Below, in pieces: positions 23,701-32,701 of a stretch of 64,000 nt of DNA. The translations under genes were made by a program, and so were the position numbers. This DNA is from Owenia fusiformis (lineage: Eukaryota > Annelida > Polychaeta > Sabellida > Oweniidae), in the NCBI GenBank assembly GCA_903813345.2, contig CAIIXF020000004.1, forward strand, positions 13,414,196-13,478,195, given 5' to 3'. The notes below the pieces were generated by a model that was not told where the DNA came from, made no database searches, and was given only the letters and a program-made list of their open reading frames with translations. How positions within the stretch are numbered: the first letter of the stretch is position 1; every line of letters starts with the position of its first letter.

Positions 23701-25072
23701 GAGTCTCTTCCGTTTGTGGTGCACAGTGTGGTCGAGCAGATGCGATACCTGATGCCTTTTGCCCTGATAGAGGTGCCTCGTGCAGATATGCTGTTTGCTC
23801 TGCCCTTTTATCATCTTTGCACATCTTGTCTTGGAAATGAACCTCTCTGTCTCTAGATGGGTATTCAGGAAATGTCCCGTCGATGTATTCTTGCGGGGGA
23901 TAACCAGCTGATTGCTCATGTGAAGGATATCCCGTGCCTGGTCTGTTTATGTATCCTCGAGGGGGATAAAACTGGACTTGTCCAAGTATCCTTCCTTGTG
24001 GAGGGGGAATGCTTTCGATTTGTTTAGCCACGTTGTGTTGTTGGGAATTGCCATATACATGCTCAGATGTATTTCCCTTTGAAAGATTACCGTCAACTTT
24101 ACCCGGAAACTCTTCATATATATACCCAGGATGATTATGACACTCAAATTGTCCAGATTTGTTTTCTTGTGGTGGCAGATTGCAAGCAAATTGTCCAAGG
24201 AAGTTTTGTTGTTGCAAATTGCCATCTAATTGTACAGCTGCTCTACCCCTAGGAGGATTACCCGGATATTGCTCGTGCATATACGACTTTTGAGGATATA
24301 GCTTGATTTGTTCAGCTATGTTTCCTTGTGTAAAGGGATACCCGGCATATTGTCCATGTATGTTTCCTTGTTGCGAATAACCATATAATTGTTCAGCTGG
24401 ATTTCCCTTTGAAGGATTACCTGAGAATTGTTCACGTGTATATCCTGATTGAGGATAAAACTGAAGCTCTCCAAATAAGTGTTCTCGTGTAAGGGGATTA
24501 CCAGCGAATTGTCCAGGTAAGTTTAGTTGCTGCAAATTGTTCTCGAATTGTTTAGTTACAATTCCTTTTGATGGATTTCCTGGAATGTGTCCATGTTGAT
24601 ACCCGGACATGTTTTCTTGTTGTTGATGTGGTAGGGCGGGTCTGTGCATGTATCCTTGAGGGGGATAACACTGGCTTTGTTCGGGTACGTTTCCTTGTGG
24701 AGGGGGATTATAAGCGAATTGTTTGGGTACGTTTTGTTGATTTAAATTGCCATCAAACTGTCCAGAAGCACTTCCCTTAGAAGGATTATCCAGATATTGT
24801 TTGTGTATACATCCTGGTGGATGATGACACTCGATTCTTGGTAGGTTTTCTTGCGGAGGAGAATTACCAGCAAATTGTGCATTCTGAGGATTATCTTTGA
24901 ATTGTTCTTGTGTATATCCCGCTTGGGAACAACACTGGATTTGCCCAGGTGCATATTTCTTTGGAGATTGGTTAACAGTAAATTGTCCCTGTATGTTTTG
25001 TTGATGAGAATTCCCATCAGACTGACTAGGGACATTTGTTTGCGACGGATTGCAAGAAAATTGTTCATGCAT
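4127..25072 (-). CDS. Gene 1: multi-RRM / KH-like protein, PARP14-like N-terminal architecture (12-13 exons)
   Basis: Exons read right to left join in phase with canonical junctions. The order is a low-complexity repeat exon, about seven to eight RRM-like modules, and a long KH-like terminal exon. In PARP14 and PARP10 families RRMs and KH-like modules precede macro and ADP-ribosyltransferase domains; here the last exon stops without either. The role is probably nucleic-acid binding or scaffolding in ADP-ribosylation and antiviral pathways, by inference from family. Introns fall inside RRMs between beta3 and alpha2, almost always in phase 1. Two lesions, a TAG in the exon at 22345-22641 and an element inside the exon ending at 20919, mean that a full-length product is not encoded unless that block is skipped. 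I am confident that this is a real gene or recent gene remnant, less so of its exact exon set. Confidence 0.75.
6391..6633 (-). CDS. Gene 1 exon: end of one RRM, first half of the last RRM
   Basis: This exon is 243 nt, phase 1 in and out, with donor GTACCT. It contains HLKKNAARNTLGNAKVTIE (alpha2-beta4), RAVQVYNVSRQTTIDCLYLY (beta1-alpha1), a GSGGGHIERI turn and YAIIHFVEETG (beta3). It joins in phase to the terminal exon. Confidence 0.7.
6634..7934 (-). other. Gene 1 intron with a repeat fragment
   Basis: No exon is visible between the junctions. At about 7380-7480 a stretch (GAATATCGCTTGTGAAAG, then CACAGGTAT and AATTAAATATTTG) matches the repeat present twice at 35505-36240, so the intron carries a fragment of that family. 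Confidence 0.45.
7935..8198 (-). CDS. Gene 1 exon: end of one RRM, linker, first half of next
   Basis: This exon is 264 nt, phase 1 in and out, with donor GTAAAT. It opens with AERVLNKQIRRIGSQMEPVE (alpha2-beta4), has a Ser/Lys linker, then SIGIRNVPSTVTKDGL (beta1-alpha1) and KILVEFEREV (beta3). It is a textbook case of the gene's offset module-per-exon layout. Confidence 0.7.
8311..8469 (-). CDS. Gene 1 exon: first half of an RRM
   Basis: This exon is 159 nt, phase 1 in and out, with donor GTAAAC. The translation runs TIEVRGNNLQSELLSPFFRN (beta1-alpha1), a KSGGDQ turn and VALVTFDTAE (beta3). The pattern matches its neighbours. Confidence 0.7.
8569..8724 (-). CDS. Gene 1 exon: end of an RRM plus linker
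   Basis: This exon is 156 nt, phase 1 in and out, with donor GTACGT. It opens with MNSVCSKKHSLGTANVIV, which completes the RRM begun at 10514-10661, and continues with a charged linker (KDVSKDKHAKNYQHPDETRY). Confidence 0.65.
8725..10513 (-). other. Gene 1 intron, no feature seen
   Basis: This is AT-rich intron between the exons at 10514-10661 and 8569-8724. Short open frames on both strands lack splice support or recognisable content. No inverted-repeat element was found by eye. Confidence 0.5.
10514..10661 (-). CDS. Gene 1 exon: first half of an RRM
   Basis: This exon is 148 nt, phase 0 in and 1 out, with donor GTAAGT. The translation starts VENVPTFLDKNDLKQHFQ (beta1-alpha1), has a glycine-rich turn KKSGGGNIE (beta2) and ends ENALITFKTHE (beta3), a clear RRM half. 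The next exon supplies alpha2-beta4. Confidence 0.7.
11318..12593. mobile_element. Inverted-repeat DNA element in gene 1 intron (about 1.3 kb)
   Basis: Left arm about 11318-11915 and right arm about 12185-12593 are inverted copies. Outer ends share the AAATCGGGAGAAATC theme; inner matches include GTTTGAAGTCCAAT at 11789-11802 and its complement at 12309-12322. There is no coding capacity, so it is non-autonomous. Arms are diverged, so the insertion is old. It lies wholly in the intron between the exons at 12651-12742 and 10514-10661. Confidence 0.6.
12651..12742 (-). CDS. Gene 1 exon: alpha2-beta4 end of an RRM
   Basis: This exon is 92 nt with a strong pyrimidine-rich acceptor (TTTCTGCCTCTCTAG) and GTATGT donor, phase 1 in and 0 out. 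It encodes YGKMELNISRRRLEDVRLNL and then EPVYLTRTIM, completing the preceding RRM half and leading into beta1 of the next. Because it starts in phase 1 it could also be joined directly to exon 2 (22843-23134), which would skip the damaged middle exons. Confidence 0.6.
14143..14293 (-). CDS. Gene 1 exon: first half of an RRM
   Basis: This exon is 151 nt, phase 0 in and 1 out, with donor GTATGT. The translation begins VIVNGINTDIM (beta1, RNP2-like position) and ends SSILVRFKNII (beta3, RNP1-like position), the usual spacing of an RRM half. It is too short to stand out as an open frame. It was found from splice motifs and phase agreement with the exon at 12651-12742. Confidence 0.6.
14342..14400 (-). 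CDS. Gene 1: probable remainder of the interrupted exon
   Basis: This flanks the foldback element. Read on the minus strand in the frame of the 20919-21251 exon it is open for 19-20 codons to GTATGA at 14341. That donor and the AG at 14295-14294 would define an intron of only 48 nt before the next exon, which also starts in phase 0. The phase match supports the join. The tiny intron makes it less certain. Confidence 0.35.
15395..15475 (-). repeat. tRNA-derived SINE-like segment in the left foldback arm
   Basis: On the minus strand, TGGCCTAATGGTTAGCG (box A-like) is followed about 36 nt later by GATCGAGACCC (box B-like), the spacing of tRNA internal promoters. The cloverleaf is imperfect, so this is a tRNA-derived repeat and not a tRNA gene. 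The mirrored copy is at 19845-19922. Confidence 0.4.
16788..16895. mobile_element. Small palindromic MITE with CACATTTGCTCC ends, copy 1
   Basis: The left end TTGGTCACATTTGCTCCG is mirrored by GCAAATGTGATCCAG at the right. The core carries CGGCGCCCGGCCGATTG, shared with the copy at 35242-35377. It is about 108 bp with no coding potential, nested in the foldback core. Confidence 0.6.
17937..18728. mobile_element. TA-flanked TIR element, short copy
   Basis: TIRs GAGAATTTTCGTTATAAGTT (left) and its complement (right) are flanked by TA. The TIRs also share ACTTATACGTATACTTATA. The interior is homologous, in reverse orientation, to the shell of the nested element at 32132-37461, so the two are one family. 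There is no transposase. It is nested in the foldback core. Confidence 0.65.
18814..18836. repeat. GAT microsatellite
   Basis: A run of GAT units with no coding frame around it. Confidence 0.9.
18960..19290. repeat. Dispersed repeat shared with 34880-35205
   Basis: Shared phrases include AATCTATAAGT, ACTCCCTTTA, TTATCCATACATTTTAAGAA and GGCCTTGTTGCCCCTTTAA in the same order at both sites. No coding potential; element ends are not clear. Confidence 0.5.
19845..19922 (+). repeat. tRNA-derived SINE-like segment in the right foldback arm
   Basis: This is the inverted partner of the segment at 15395-15475, with the same box A-like (TGGCCTCATGGTTAGCG) and box B-like (GATCGAGACCC) motifs and one base difference in box A. 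Confidence 0.4.
20919..21251 (-). CDS. Gene 1 exon: end of RRM 2 plus start of next module, interrupted by a foldback element
   Basis: An AG acceptor precedes 21251 (phase 1). It opens with the RRM alpha2-beta4 stretch LEKVLNKHKATPFKLENEEL, then a linker and a new strand-helix (NFKITIPKLSCHKLIQDHF). At 20918 the reading frame runs straight into the TIR of the element at 14401-20914 with no splice donor before it. The four bases AGTG occur at both junctions. On the far side of the element (14342-14396) the host frame stays open to a possible GTATGA donor at 14341, so the insertion appears to lie inside coding sequence. Confidence 0.55.
21787..22047 (-). CDS. Possible gene 1 exon of unknown content
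   Basis: This open stretch has a good GTAAGT donor at 21786 and a usable AG acceptor, and it would be phase 1 in and out like its neighbours. The translation (hydrophobic strands, FGFGKNDGRSPIPIIF near the middle) does not look like an RRM and I do not recognise it. It may be an optional cassette exon or chance. Joining exon 3 straight to the exon at 21251 rebuilds RRM 2 without it. Confidence 0.3.
22345..22641 (-). CDS. Gene 1 exon 3: end of RRM 1 plus first half of RRM 2, with an in-frame TAG
   Basis: The exon is phase 1 in and 1 out, with donor GTACGT at 22344. It starts with an RRM alpha2-beta4 stretch (LEAVLQKHNDTPF), then the codon TAG at 22600-22598, then the expected LDDCELKIRK. The parallel exon at 21251 has AAG (Lys) at this place, so a single A-to-T change explains the stop. 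The following linker and RRM half (YMLEVSGF to LVEYADAVG) are open to the donor. Using the AG of the TAG as an acceptor does not help, because the frame then meets TGA. Confidence 0.6.
22843..23134 (-). CDS. Gene 1 exon 2: linker plus first half of RRM 1
   Basis: The AG acceptor precedes 23134 and the donor is GTAAGT at 22842. Phase is 0 in, 1 out, giving 97 codons. The C-terminal half reads as RRM beta1-alpha1-beta2-beta3: the LKIEITGF strand, a helix ending in IKRFFQNEKKTGAQAV, and the IALVEYAEAD strand just before the junction. The N-terminal half is a polar linker. Confidence 0.65.
23357..25072 (-). CDS. Gene 1 first coding exon: Q/G/P/N-rich tandem-repeat region
   Basis: This exon is 572 codons long from ATG at 25072 to a GTAAGT donor at 23355, ending in phase 0. 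About eight imperfect units of roughly 53 residues carry recurring pieces such as GNPSKG, QQ-N-GQFAGN and YPPQGY. The region has almost no hydrophobic core and is rich in Gln, Gly, Pro, Asn and Tyr, so it should be disordered and prion-like. The last 150 residues lack the repeat. The frame stays open about 16 codons upstream of the ATG to a TAG that overlaps a possible AG acceptor, so a further upstream exon cannot be excluded. Several open frames on the opposite strand here are shadows of the repeat. Confidence 0.7.
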
Positions 25073-25646
25073 TTTTTGTCGAGGAGTGTGGTTTCTAGAT
25101 AAACGTTGCGGAGAATATTGACTCTACTTTTTTGATTGTAAATGTCCCATGTGTGCCATTTTGAATGCTACTAAATGGTACCAGGACCCATCCAGCTGAG
25201 AAACAGTGAGTTAGCCTATAAAAACAGACAAGGAATAACTTTCAGTTCATTTAGAAATAAATTCTAAAACATATTCGCCAATTGACCTTTATTTTGTAAT
25301 CACTCGAGAAAATTGTTTGGAATTTAATTTTTCTTTTCAGTGCTCAAATAAACAACATCGGGTGTCTTTGACCCAACATACACCAACGGGACATGTTTGG
25401 ACCTCCATAGACTCAAAATTGCGTGGGACCTCGTTGAACTCGATTGGACTCCCATGTGGCCCCATCGAGAATGAACATGTTTAAATGATGAACATGTTAA
25501 AGATTAGCGTGCTCTATCTTGTATGAGTAATTGTATCTACAACTGTTTTTGAGGCTATGAGTATTGGTTTTCATTTGGCCATCAATTTCTAATTTTTTCT
25601 TCAACATGTATTGTCATGACTTCAGTATGAATGAAATGTCCCTTGG
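25073..25646. other. Upstream flank of gene 1
   Basis: This lies between the first coding exon of gene 1 and the next mobile element, so it should contain the gene 1 promoter and any 5' UTR exon. I see no TATA box or response element convincing enough to call. Confidence 0.35.
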
Positions 25647-26733
25647 TAGACTGTGGACTACTCTGATAATTGCAACTTCTGCTTTTCATGGAAGGTCACA
25701 CATTCCAACATATTCCAAACAGTCTGTATGATTATGCTGGGCACTTTCTGGGTAGTTGGACTTCATGTAGGGGTGGCAGACGTCTCTCAGGTCAATTTAT
25801 ACCCCCACCCCAAGAAAACCTTGGGGGTACTTTAATACCACCTAATAAAAAGAATACTAATGCATGTCATACATTCATAGTTTTTTAGTAGGCAGGGCAT
25901 ACCATGGTTAGTCAGTGCCAGAAATTTCCAATCTCTAACTTATATGGTTACCATGGAAATAGTATTTATATCTCAAAATCTTCTCAATTTGACCTCCTCC
26001 CAAATATTTCCCTTCGCTCTCAAAGTGAAATATTTGCAAATTTGTTAGGAATTTGTGGCTACTACTTTGTCAAAAGTTGTATAAATATGTATATATTCAC
26101 ACTAAAGCACTAAAAAGTTGATATAATGCTCCAATAAATCAATAATATTTATCAAATATAGTCACACACAACTACTTTTAGGGAAAAGTGGGCGTGGCAC
26201 TTTTTGGTACTTGCGTAATTGTTGCAGCATTAAGCGAAAAATAAATATTACACTAACAACAATTGACATTTAATTATCATCTACTAACATTGTGTAACAT
26301 TGTAATATGTTCATTATCATTATTAGATACTTAAGATATTTTATGTAAGTGTTATCATGAACCTTCCTTTTATCCCTATACCATAGAAGGTGGGCATCAC
26401 CAATGGTGTCAAACTAACTTTTCTGTTTCATTTATTTTTTACCATAGACAGGGGAAAAACCTTTACTTGAAGTAGTGACCTCATTAGGTGCTATGTATAT
26501 GGATAGATGGATTGATACTAGTAGGTAGATGGCAGCACTTGTGCTAGTTGGGCTAGATACTAGTGTTTACCATTGACTTGACATATTTCACTTAGTCTAT
26601 TGATTTACCATATTCATTCTGTTGGATTAAAGTAAACCTGCATTTGCAATGAGTTTGATGATGTTCAGATTGTGTTTGAAACTTGATGATAATCAGATTG
26701 TGTTTGAGACTGGATGTTGTTCAGATTGTGTAT

Positions 26734-26877
26734 TTATGTTTACCACCTATTGATTATTAATCAAACATAACAATATAAGTTCTTGTTGGTGCATAGGTTC
26801 GCCTGTAGCGAACTTTTATTTTTTAGATTTCATATTTTTGTATTTTAAATCAAATAAAAGATGGCATGACCACCACC
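26734..26877. repeat. 143-bp repeat with GTTCGCCTGTAGCGAAC hairpin, copy 1
   Basis: It begins TTATGTTTACCACCTATTG and ends near GGCATGACCACCA. A near-identical direct copy lies at 27181-27322. The central 17-mer forms a 6-bp stem. Probably a small mobile or satellite unit. Confidence 0.6.
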
Positions 26878-27180
26878 ATACTTTAAGAGTATATGTTCAC
26901 CCTCGTAAGGGGATACTTAAACAATAAGTGAGGACAAGATAGCAGTAGATTCTTTCAAAGAATTTGAAATAGCAGGTGCTGGGGTGGAGGAGGGTATTTG
27001 CAGTAATATCCAGTTTACATAAGTATCCTGTACAGCATGTATCTGTATAGATAGTTGATCAAACTGACGATATCTGATAGTGGGCTACTCCCTTCAGCCT
27101 CTACCAAAACAGAAGCTTGAATCCTATTGGCTCACATAAAATACATTATGTTTCAAGGCAAGCTAAAACATAATGCACCT

Positions 27181-27322
27181 TTATGTTTACCACCTATTGA
27201 TTATTAATCAAACATAACAATATAAGTTCTTGTTGGTGCATACGTTCGCCTGTAGCGAACTTTTATTTTTTAGATTTCATATTTATGTATTTTAAATCAA
27301 ATAAAATATGGCATGACCACCA
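27181..27322. repeat. 143-bp repeat with GTTCGCCTGTAGCGAAC hairpin, copy 2
   Basis: Direct copy of 26734-26877 with a few substitutions, followed by a short CA run. It lies in the core of the 25647-30915 element. Confidence 0.6.
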
Positions 27323-30300
27323 CACACACACACCTGTTGAAAATAGAACAATAGGTGTGTGTCATGCCCAAAAAGAAAAAGTATATATGAACTGAAACAA
27401 TAAGTCAATGTTTAAGATTCTTTAAAATTGTGTCAATGAGAAATTAGCCTGTTAACCTATAGTTAAACTATACTTCAGCAAAATTTTAAAGCTATATAGC
27501 AAATCTCATCATTTGCAACTTTTTCATTATTTGATAATTTAACCCATTATTCTTTATTGCTGATTAAAAAATGCAAGGCATTTAAATGACCTAGGGAAGC
27601 CAGTGATATGAATTGGCCTTATTCATTGATTTACAGTAAAATGGAATATTGTGAAGAACAAGAGAACTGTTCCACAGCTTCACAGGAAATATGGGAGCAA
27701 AGTCAACAAGGGATGTGGGAAACTAGGCTGTTTACATAGAGAGATTTAGAACTCTCCAGGGAAGTGTCTCTATTTGGTATAAAATACACAGGTCTATTCA
27801 TGCATACCATTTTAAATATGAATCAAAATTAGTGATATCCATGTTTCTGGTGAAAGCATCAATTGAAAGAGACAAACATCCTACTCCTATGGTATAAAAT
27901 ATAAGGAAGTTCGAAGCAGTAAAAAGGTATTACCATTTTAGATTTGATTGAATAAATTGAATCAGTGGCAATTTTTAAATTTTGATATGTTAAAAGAGGC
28001 TCTGTTGGTTAGATGGGAGAATTAGCTGCATGTTAAAGGTGGCGTTTTGCTCAGTTTATAACAAAATTGATATTTAGCCCGAAACAGTATTAAATATTAA
28101 GCAAATATTTCATTCTATGGAGGGCAATACCTACGGGCTGTGGGCAATACATATTGCAAAAATCATTGAAGGTGCAGTTGTTAGAATCCCCAGGCGGGCA
28201 ATACGCAGGGCAATAAGGGATACATATTTTATATGCCAATAATTCAGGGAGCTGTGAAATACGTTATGGTATTTTTAGTCCCATGGCACTGAATTAGCCA
28301 ATCAAATCACACGATTAATAGCAATGATGTAATAATTAGTGCTACTTCCATGAACACCCGTTTTGTAGAATAAGATTCTGATTCTCGTAAAAAATATGAA
28401 AATACAGGCACAAACAAAGTGCATTTCGAAACTCTGCTTTTGGATATTGATAAATTCAATGATATTGGCTAAAAACTTCTGTCAGAATTGAAACAATTTT
28501 TCCCCAAGAGAAGTCAACATTTCAAAACAACAGCAATAGCTAGAACTATCCTATTTAGATGTTTACTTGACAGTATGTAGACTTGGGGAATCCGGACAGA
28601 GAATATTAACAGAAGTAGAAAGATTGATAAAGAAAATGGAGTTTTAGTGTGGGGGGCATGTAATTGTATACTTGTTTATGTAACAATCATTTCATAAAAT
28701 TGATAAAATGACATATTCTAGACAAGGATAGGCATTTGCCATCATAAACTATGAGGGATTATGACTCATAAACTTAACTACTGGTATGGACATTTGGGGT
28801 AGTAATATGGAACATACGTTATATGGAAACTGTAACATTATAAGATCTTGTCCAATTTCAGTCATACCTGATTATAAAGGACCATTTATGTTACAGCATC
28901 AGGGCATATTACATATAATATTAAGTTACTTAGGTATAAGTTATAAATTATGACTGTCATCATTTCTACTGTGTTAAAATCATTCAACCAATTTTAAAAT
29001 GGAATACGAAAACAAGATTTCTTATTTTAGGTTATATTCATATGTCTTATAATAATTGATATTAAACATATTTACTTTTATTGTTCTTATACACTAAACA
29101 GATTTGTTTAGATATTATTTTAAGTTTCAACATAACAAACCACTATCCATATTGAAGGAATCACTGAAGGTACAGCATTTTGGAAATGTGTATTGCAAAA
29201 TACTAAAAGGAGTTATACCCGTACCTTGTTAACCATGAGTCAATGAATGCATCATATAATATCTGCAAAATGAGGCACTATGCAATTCATACATGGAATG
29301 ATTTATTTTGCCATATTAGAATCAAGTATTATCTTTAATCCATTGGATAGATCATGCATTACCTGATGTTGATGTATTGATAATAGAATCAGTTAGTCAA
29401 TTGTGAAACACCATTTGTCCGAGAAAATAAGAAATCTTAGTTACATGTATGTATTAAGGCAGGGCATAACATTTCACCTATCATTTATTTATGTTTACTG
29501 CATCCCCTTTACTAGTTAGTATTACCTTCCCTTTTAAAGCAGAGTGAGATATCGTTGAAATGTGGCGCTCATGCACGATATATGAAAAAATTATCATACT
29601 CCATAGTTCCACTGTCATTTAAGCCCGATTTGGTACAAATGTCAAAGCATAAGTCAACTCTAAAGTAGTTTAATTCAATGAAAATAAAAAAAATATCTAA
29701 ATCGACAATTACTGTCTGCCATCTTAGATGCGAAGGTTACGGCCGTTGCCTTCACTTGGTGCTGATCAGTGTCCTTGCTCTGGTACAAACTGGCATTGCC
29801 CTCTGTTTGTAACCCCTCCCTCCTTCTCAATTAAGGCCATGAATATGAAGATGATTTAGAGGTATTATGAGAGATAATAGTGAAGGGTTGTTTTATGATA
29901 AATGAGTTCATATAACTCAATCCAAGTCATAACAAGTATGCAAATCACACCAGCATGAGATAACATCATACTCAAAGGATGGAACAGTCCATTACTTTTC
30001 AATTGCATAGAATGACTCTAACCCTGACAAATGTATTAATCAGTTTTAACTCATAGCTCTTGATCAATTGAACCATTCATATTCTAGGTACAAGTCAATG
30101 AATACGACTTTGACAAACTAAAAAGACTAAGGACCTCTAAAAGTCTAAAAGACTAAAAGTTAATTTGACCATTGATGACCTATGATAGGGAAAGGTCATG
30201 ATAACACTTAAAATATTTAAAGTATCTAATAATGATAATGAACATATTACAATGTTACACAATGTTGGAAGATGCTAATTAAATGTCAGTTGTTATTAGT

Positions 30301-30918
30301 GTAATATGTATTTTTCATTTAATGCTGCAACAATTACACAAGTACCAAAAAGTGCCACGCCCACTTTTCCCTTAAAGCAGTTGTGTGTGACTACATGTGA
30401 TAAATATTATTAATTTATGGGATCATTATATCAAGTTTTTAGTGTTTTAGTGTGAATACATATATATACATGCAACATTTGACAAAGTAGCAGCCACAAA
30501 ATCCAAACAGATTTGCAAATATTTCACGTTGAGAACTAAAGGACACATTTGGGACGGGGTCAAATTGAGAAGATTGTGAGATATAAATACTGTTTCCATG
30601 GTAACCATATAAGTCAGAGATTGGAAATTTCTGGCACTGACTAACCATTGCATGCCCTACCCACTATAAAACAATGAATATCTGATATGCATTAGTATTC
30701 GTTTTATTGGGTGGTATTAAAGTACTCCCAAGGTTTTGTTGGGGTAGGGGTATAAATTGGCCTGAGGGCCGTCTGCCACCCCTACATAAAGTCCAACTAC
30801 CCAGAAAGTGTCCAGCATAATCATATAGATTGTTTGAAATATGTTGGAATGTGTGACCCTCCATGAAAAGCAGAATGCATTTCTAGAGCACTTCTACAGA
30901 ATAGTCCACAGTCTATGG

Positions 30919-32131
30919 TCTTCTGGTCTTGGATTATGATATTGGTTTCTTAAATGGTCGGGGGAAAGGGGTTATTAGAGATTGTTTCTTTTCACGTTAG
31001 ATCATGGTTTTGGGCTATATGGGGTTTGTTTTTCTTGACTGGTATGCACTTAGAGTTTGCTTTTTCTTGCTAAGTTCCATCACAACTTTTTGTCCTTTTC
31101 CTTTGGTACAGGTGCTTATATATTTATTCTATCCATGTGGTATCGCGAGACTTTTGAGTATTTGACGTGTCAATTATCTTTTGATCAAAACAGCGAGGCC
31201 TTCAAAGCTAAACTACACCATTGTCATGTGACTTGATGGCGGGGAACGTTGAGACTCGATGGGACTACATCGGACAAAGTAAACCGGATCCCGTGGGACA
31301 TCATGGGACTCGACGGCGCGTGGTGAGGCTCAGTGTAGTGGTAAAGAAATTGACAAAAAATTTTAAAATTACCTCCTGTTCAAGTTCCAATCATTTTTAT
31401 TATATATTATATTGATGCTAGATTTAATATATATGAATATGGCATTGTTTGTTGAGGACCACACACCATAACCGTTTATCATATATTTTAGATTGAAGCA
31501 GGGGTTCATTTTTAAAGAAATAGTTGTTTTAAAAGATTTCTTGTGAATAGATAATTAATAAGTACAGAGAGTATGCATTACTATATAAACCAAGAGCATT
31601 ATGTAGTATTTCAACTGGAAAATGAGATCAGAATGGAATCCAAGTTCACAGTGGGGGGGGGGGGGTGGGTATAACTCACCAAGCACTGTATAATTTTGTT
31701 AAAGCTTATTGTTACAACCTAATGATTTTAATTTTCTTTTGTTAGTTTATATCATTGATCATGACTATTAATGAATTTTTGAACTTCATTTATGAACAAT
31801 TCCAGTAGGGGTCTATTTGCCGAAAAATCAAATATTTTCCAGGATAGTTCTGAGATGGAAAGCGTGTACATTGTTACAATTAAATTGCATCATTGAAGTA
31901 TATAAACCATGAAAACAGGAGTCTGATGTCTGAAACCTAATTTATATAACGCCATGTCAAAAGTGGGAAGGGGAGGCATTGACCTCTTCTTGGGGATCTT
32001 TATTAGGTATATGATTTCAATATTACAATAATGTTGGTAACATCGTAAACAGACACTTAATAAGTGTTGACTATTTTAATATGTTGACGGCAAGAAGATT
32101 TATACAATTTAAACTGTAAAATGAGATAATA
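30919..32131. other. No gene seen
   Basis: AT-rich spacer with a G13 run near 31655. A 64-codon plus-strand frame at 31221 has no recognisable content or splice support. Confidence 0.5.
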
Positions 32132-32211
32132 GAGAGATTTCGCACATACGTAAAATACAACTTATAACGTATACTTATACTTATAAGAAGACGTACAAGG
32201 TGTTTCATGAT

Positions 32212-32701
32212 GGAGAGGTTAAGCTACCGTATAAAATCCAAAACGCAACTTAAACGTATCAATCGGCCCTATACAAATACATGTAGAGTTCGCACATAAA
32301 TAGCCGTTCAGCTCTAGTGTTTGTTTAGACTACACCATAGCTTGTAATGATTACATAGTATTTCATTGATGAAGTTCAATAGCTGGTTTTCTAATACATA
32401 TTTTAAACGAGCTCGTTTCGTAAGATTATTGGAGTTAAATCATGCGTAACATACATCATCTTCTTCAGAAAGAATTATACTCTGCATCGAAATCAAAATT
32501 GCAAGGATAGTATTCAACAGACATGAGTATAATGATTCCCGTTGATAGCAACGTGAAATTTCTAAATCTCCCGTTCTAAACACGCAACTTTAAAGTTGAA
32601 CGGGTATCTGAAGTAGACTAAAGCGATACAATCCTATGTTGATTCAATGTACTTTGCGTTTACGTATACGTTTTGAAAAACCGTATTTGCTTAACCTCTC
32701 C
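32212..32701. mobile_element. 490-bp MITE, copy 1
   Basis: TIR GGAGAGGTTAAGC and its complement. Nearly identical to 49394-49882 over its full length, so both copies moved recently. There is no coding capacity. Nested in the 32132-37461 element. Confidence 0.75.

Larger units (their letters stand above)
25647..30915. mobile_element. 5.3 kb non-autonomous element with about 0.7 kb inverted arms
   Basis: The left arm about 25647-26358 and the right arm about 30190-30915 are inverted copies, starting TAGACTGTGGACTA. TGG occurs at 25644-25646 and 30916-30918, a possible 3-bp target duplication. Open frames in the two arms are mirror images and not genes. The 3.8 kb core holds no recognisable protein. 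It separates the starts of gene 1 and gene 2. Confidence 0.7.

Noticed and set aside
23353-25102. Several open frames overlapping gene 1 exon 1 in other frames and on the plus strand
   Set aside because: They are shadows of the repetitive GC-richer exon. Only the minus-strand frame with the repeated QGN/GQF units keeps a coherent protein pattern and a good donor.
25653-30864. Paired open frames at 25653-26113 and 30439-30864
   Set aside because: They are mirror images in the two arms of one element. Their similarity reflects the inverted repeat, not conserved protein.
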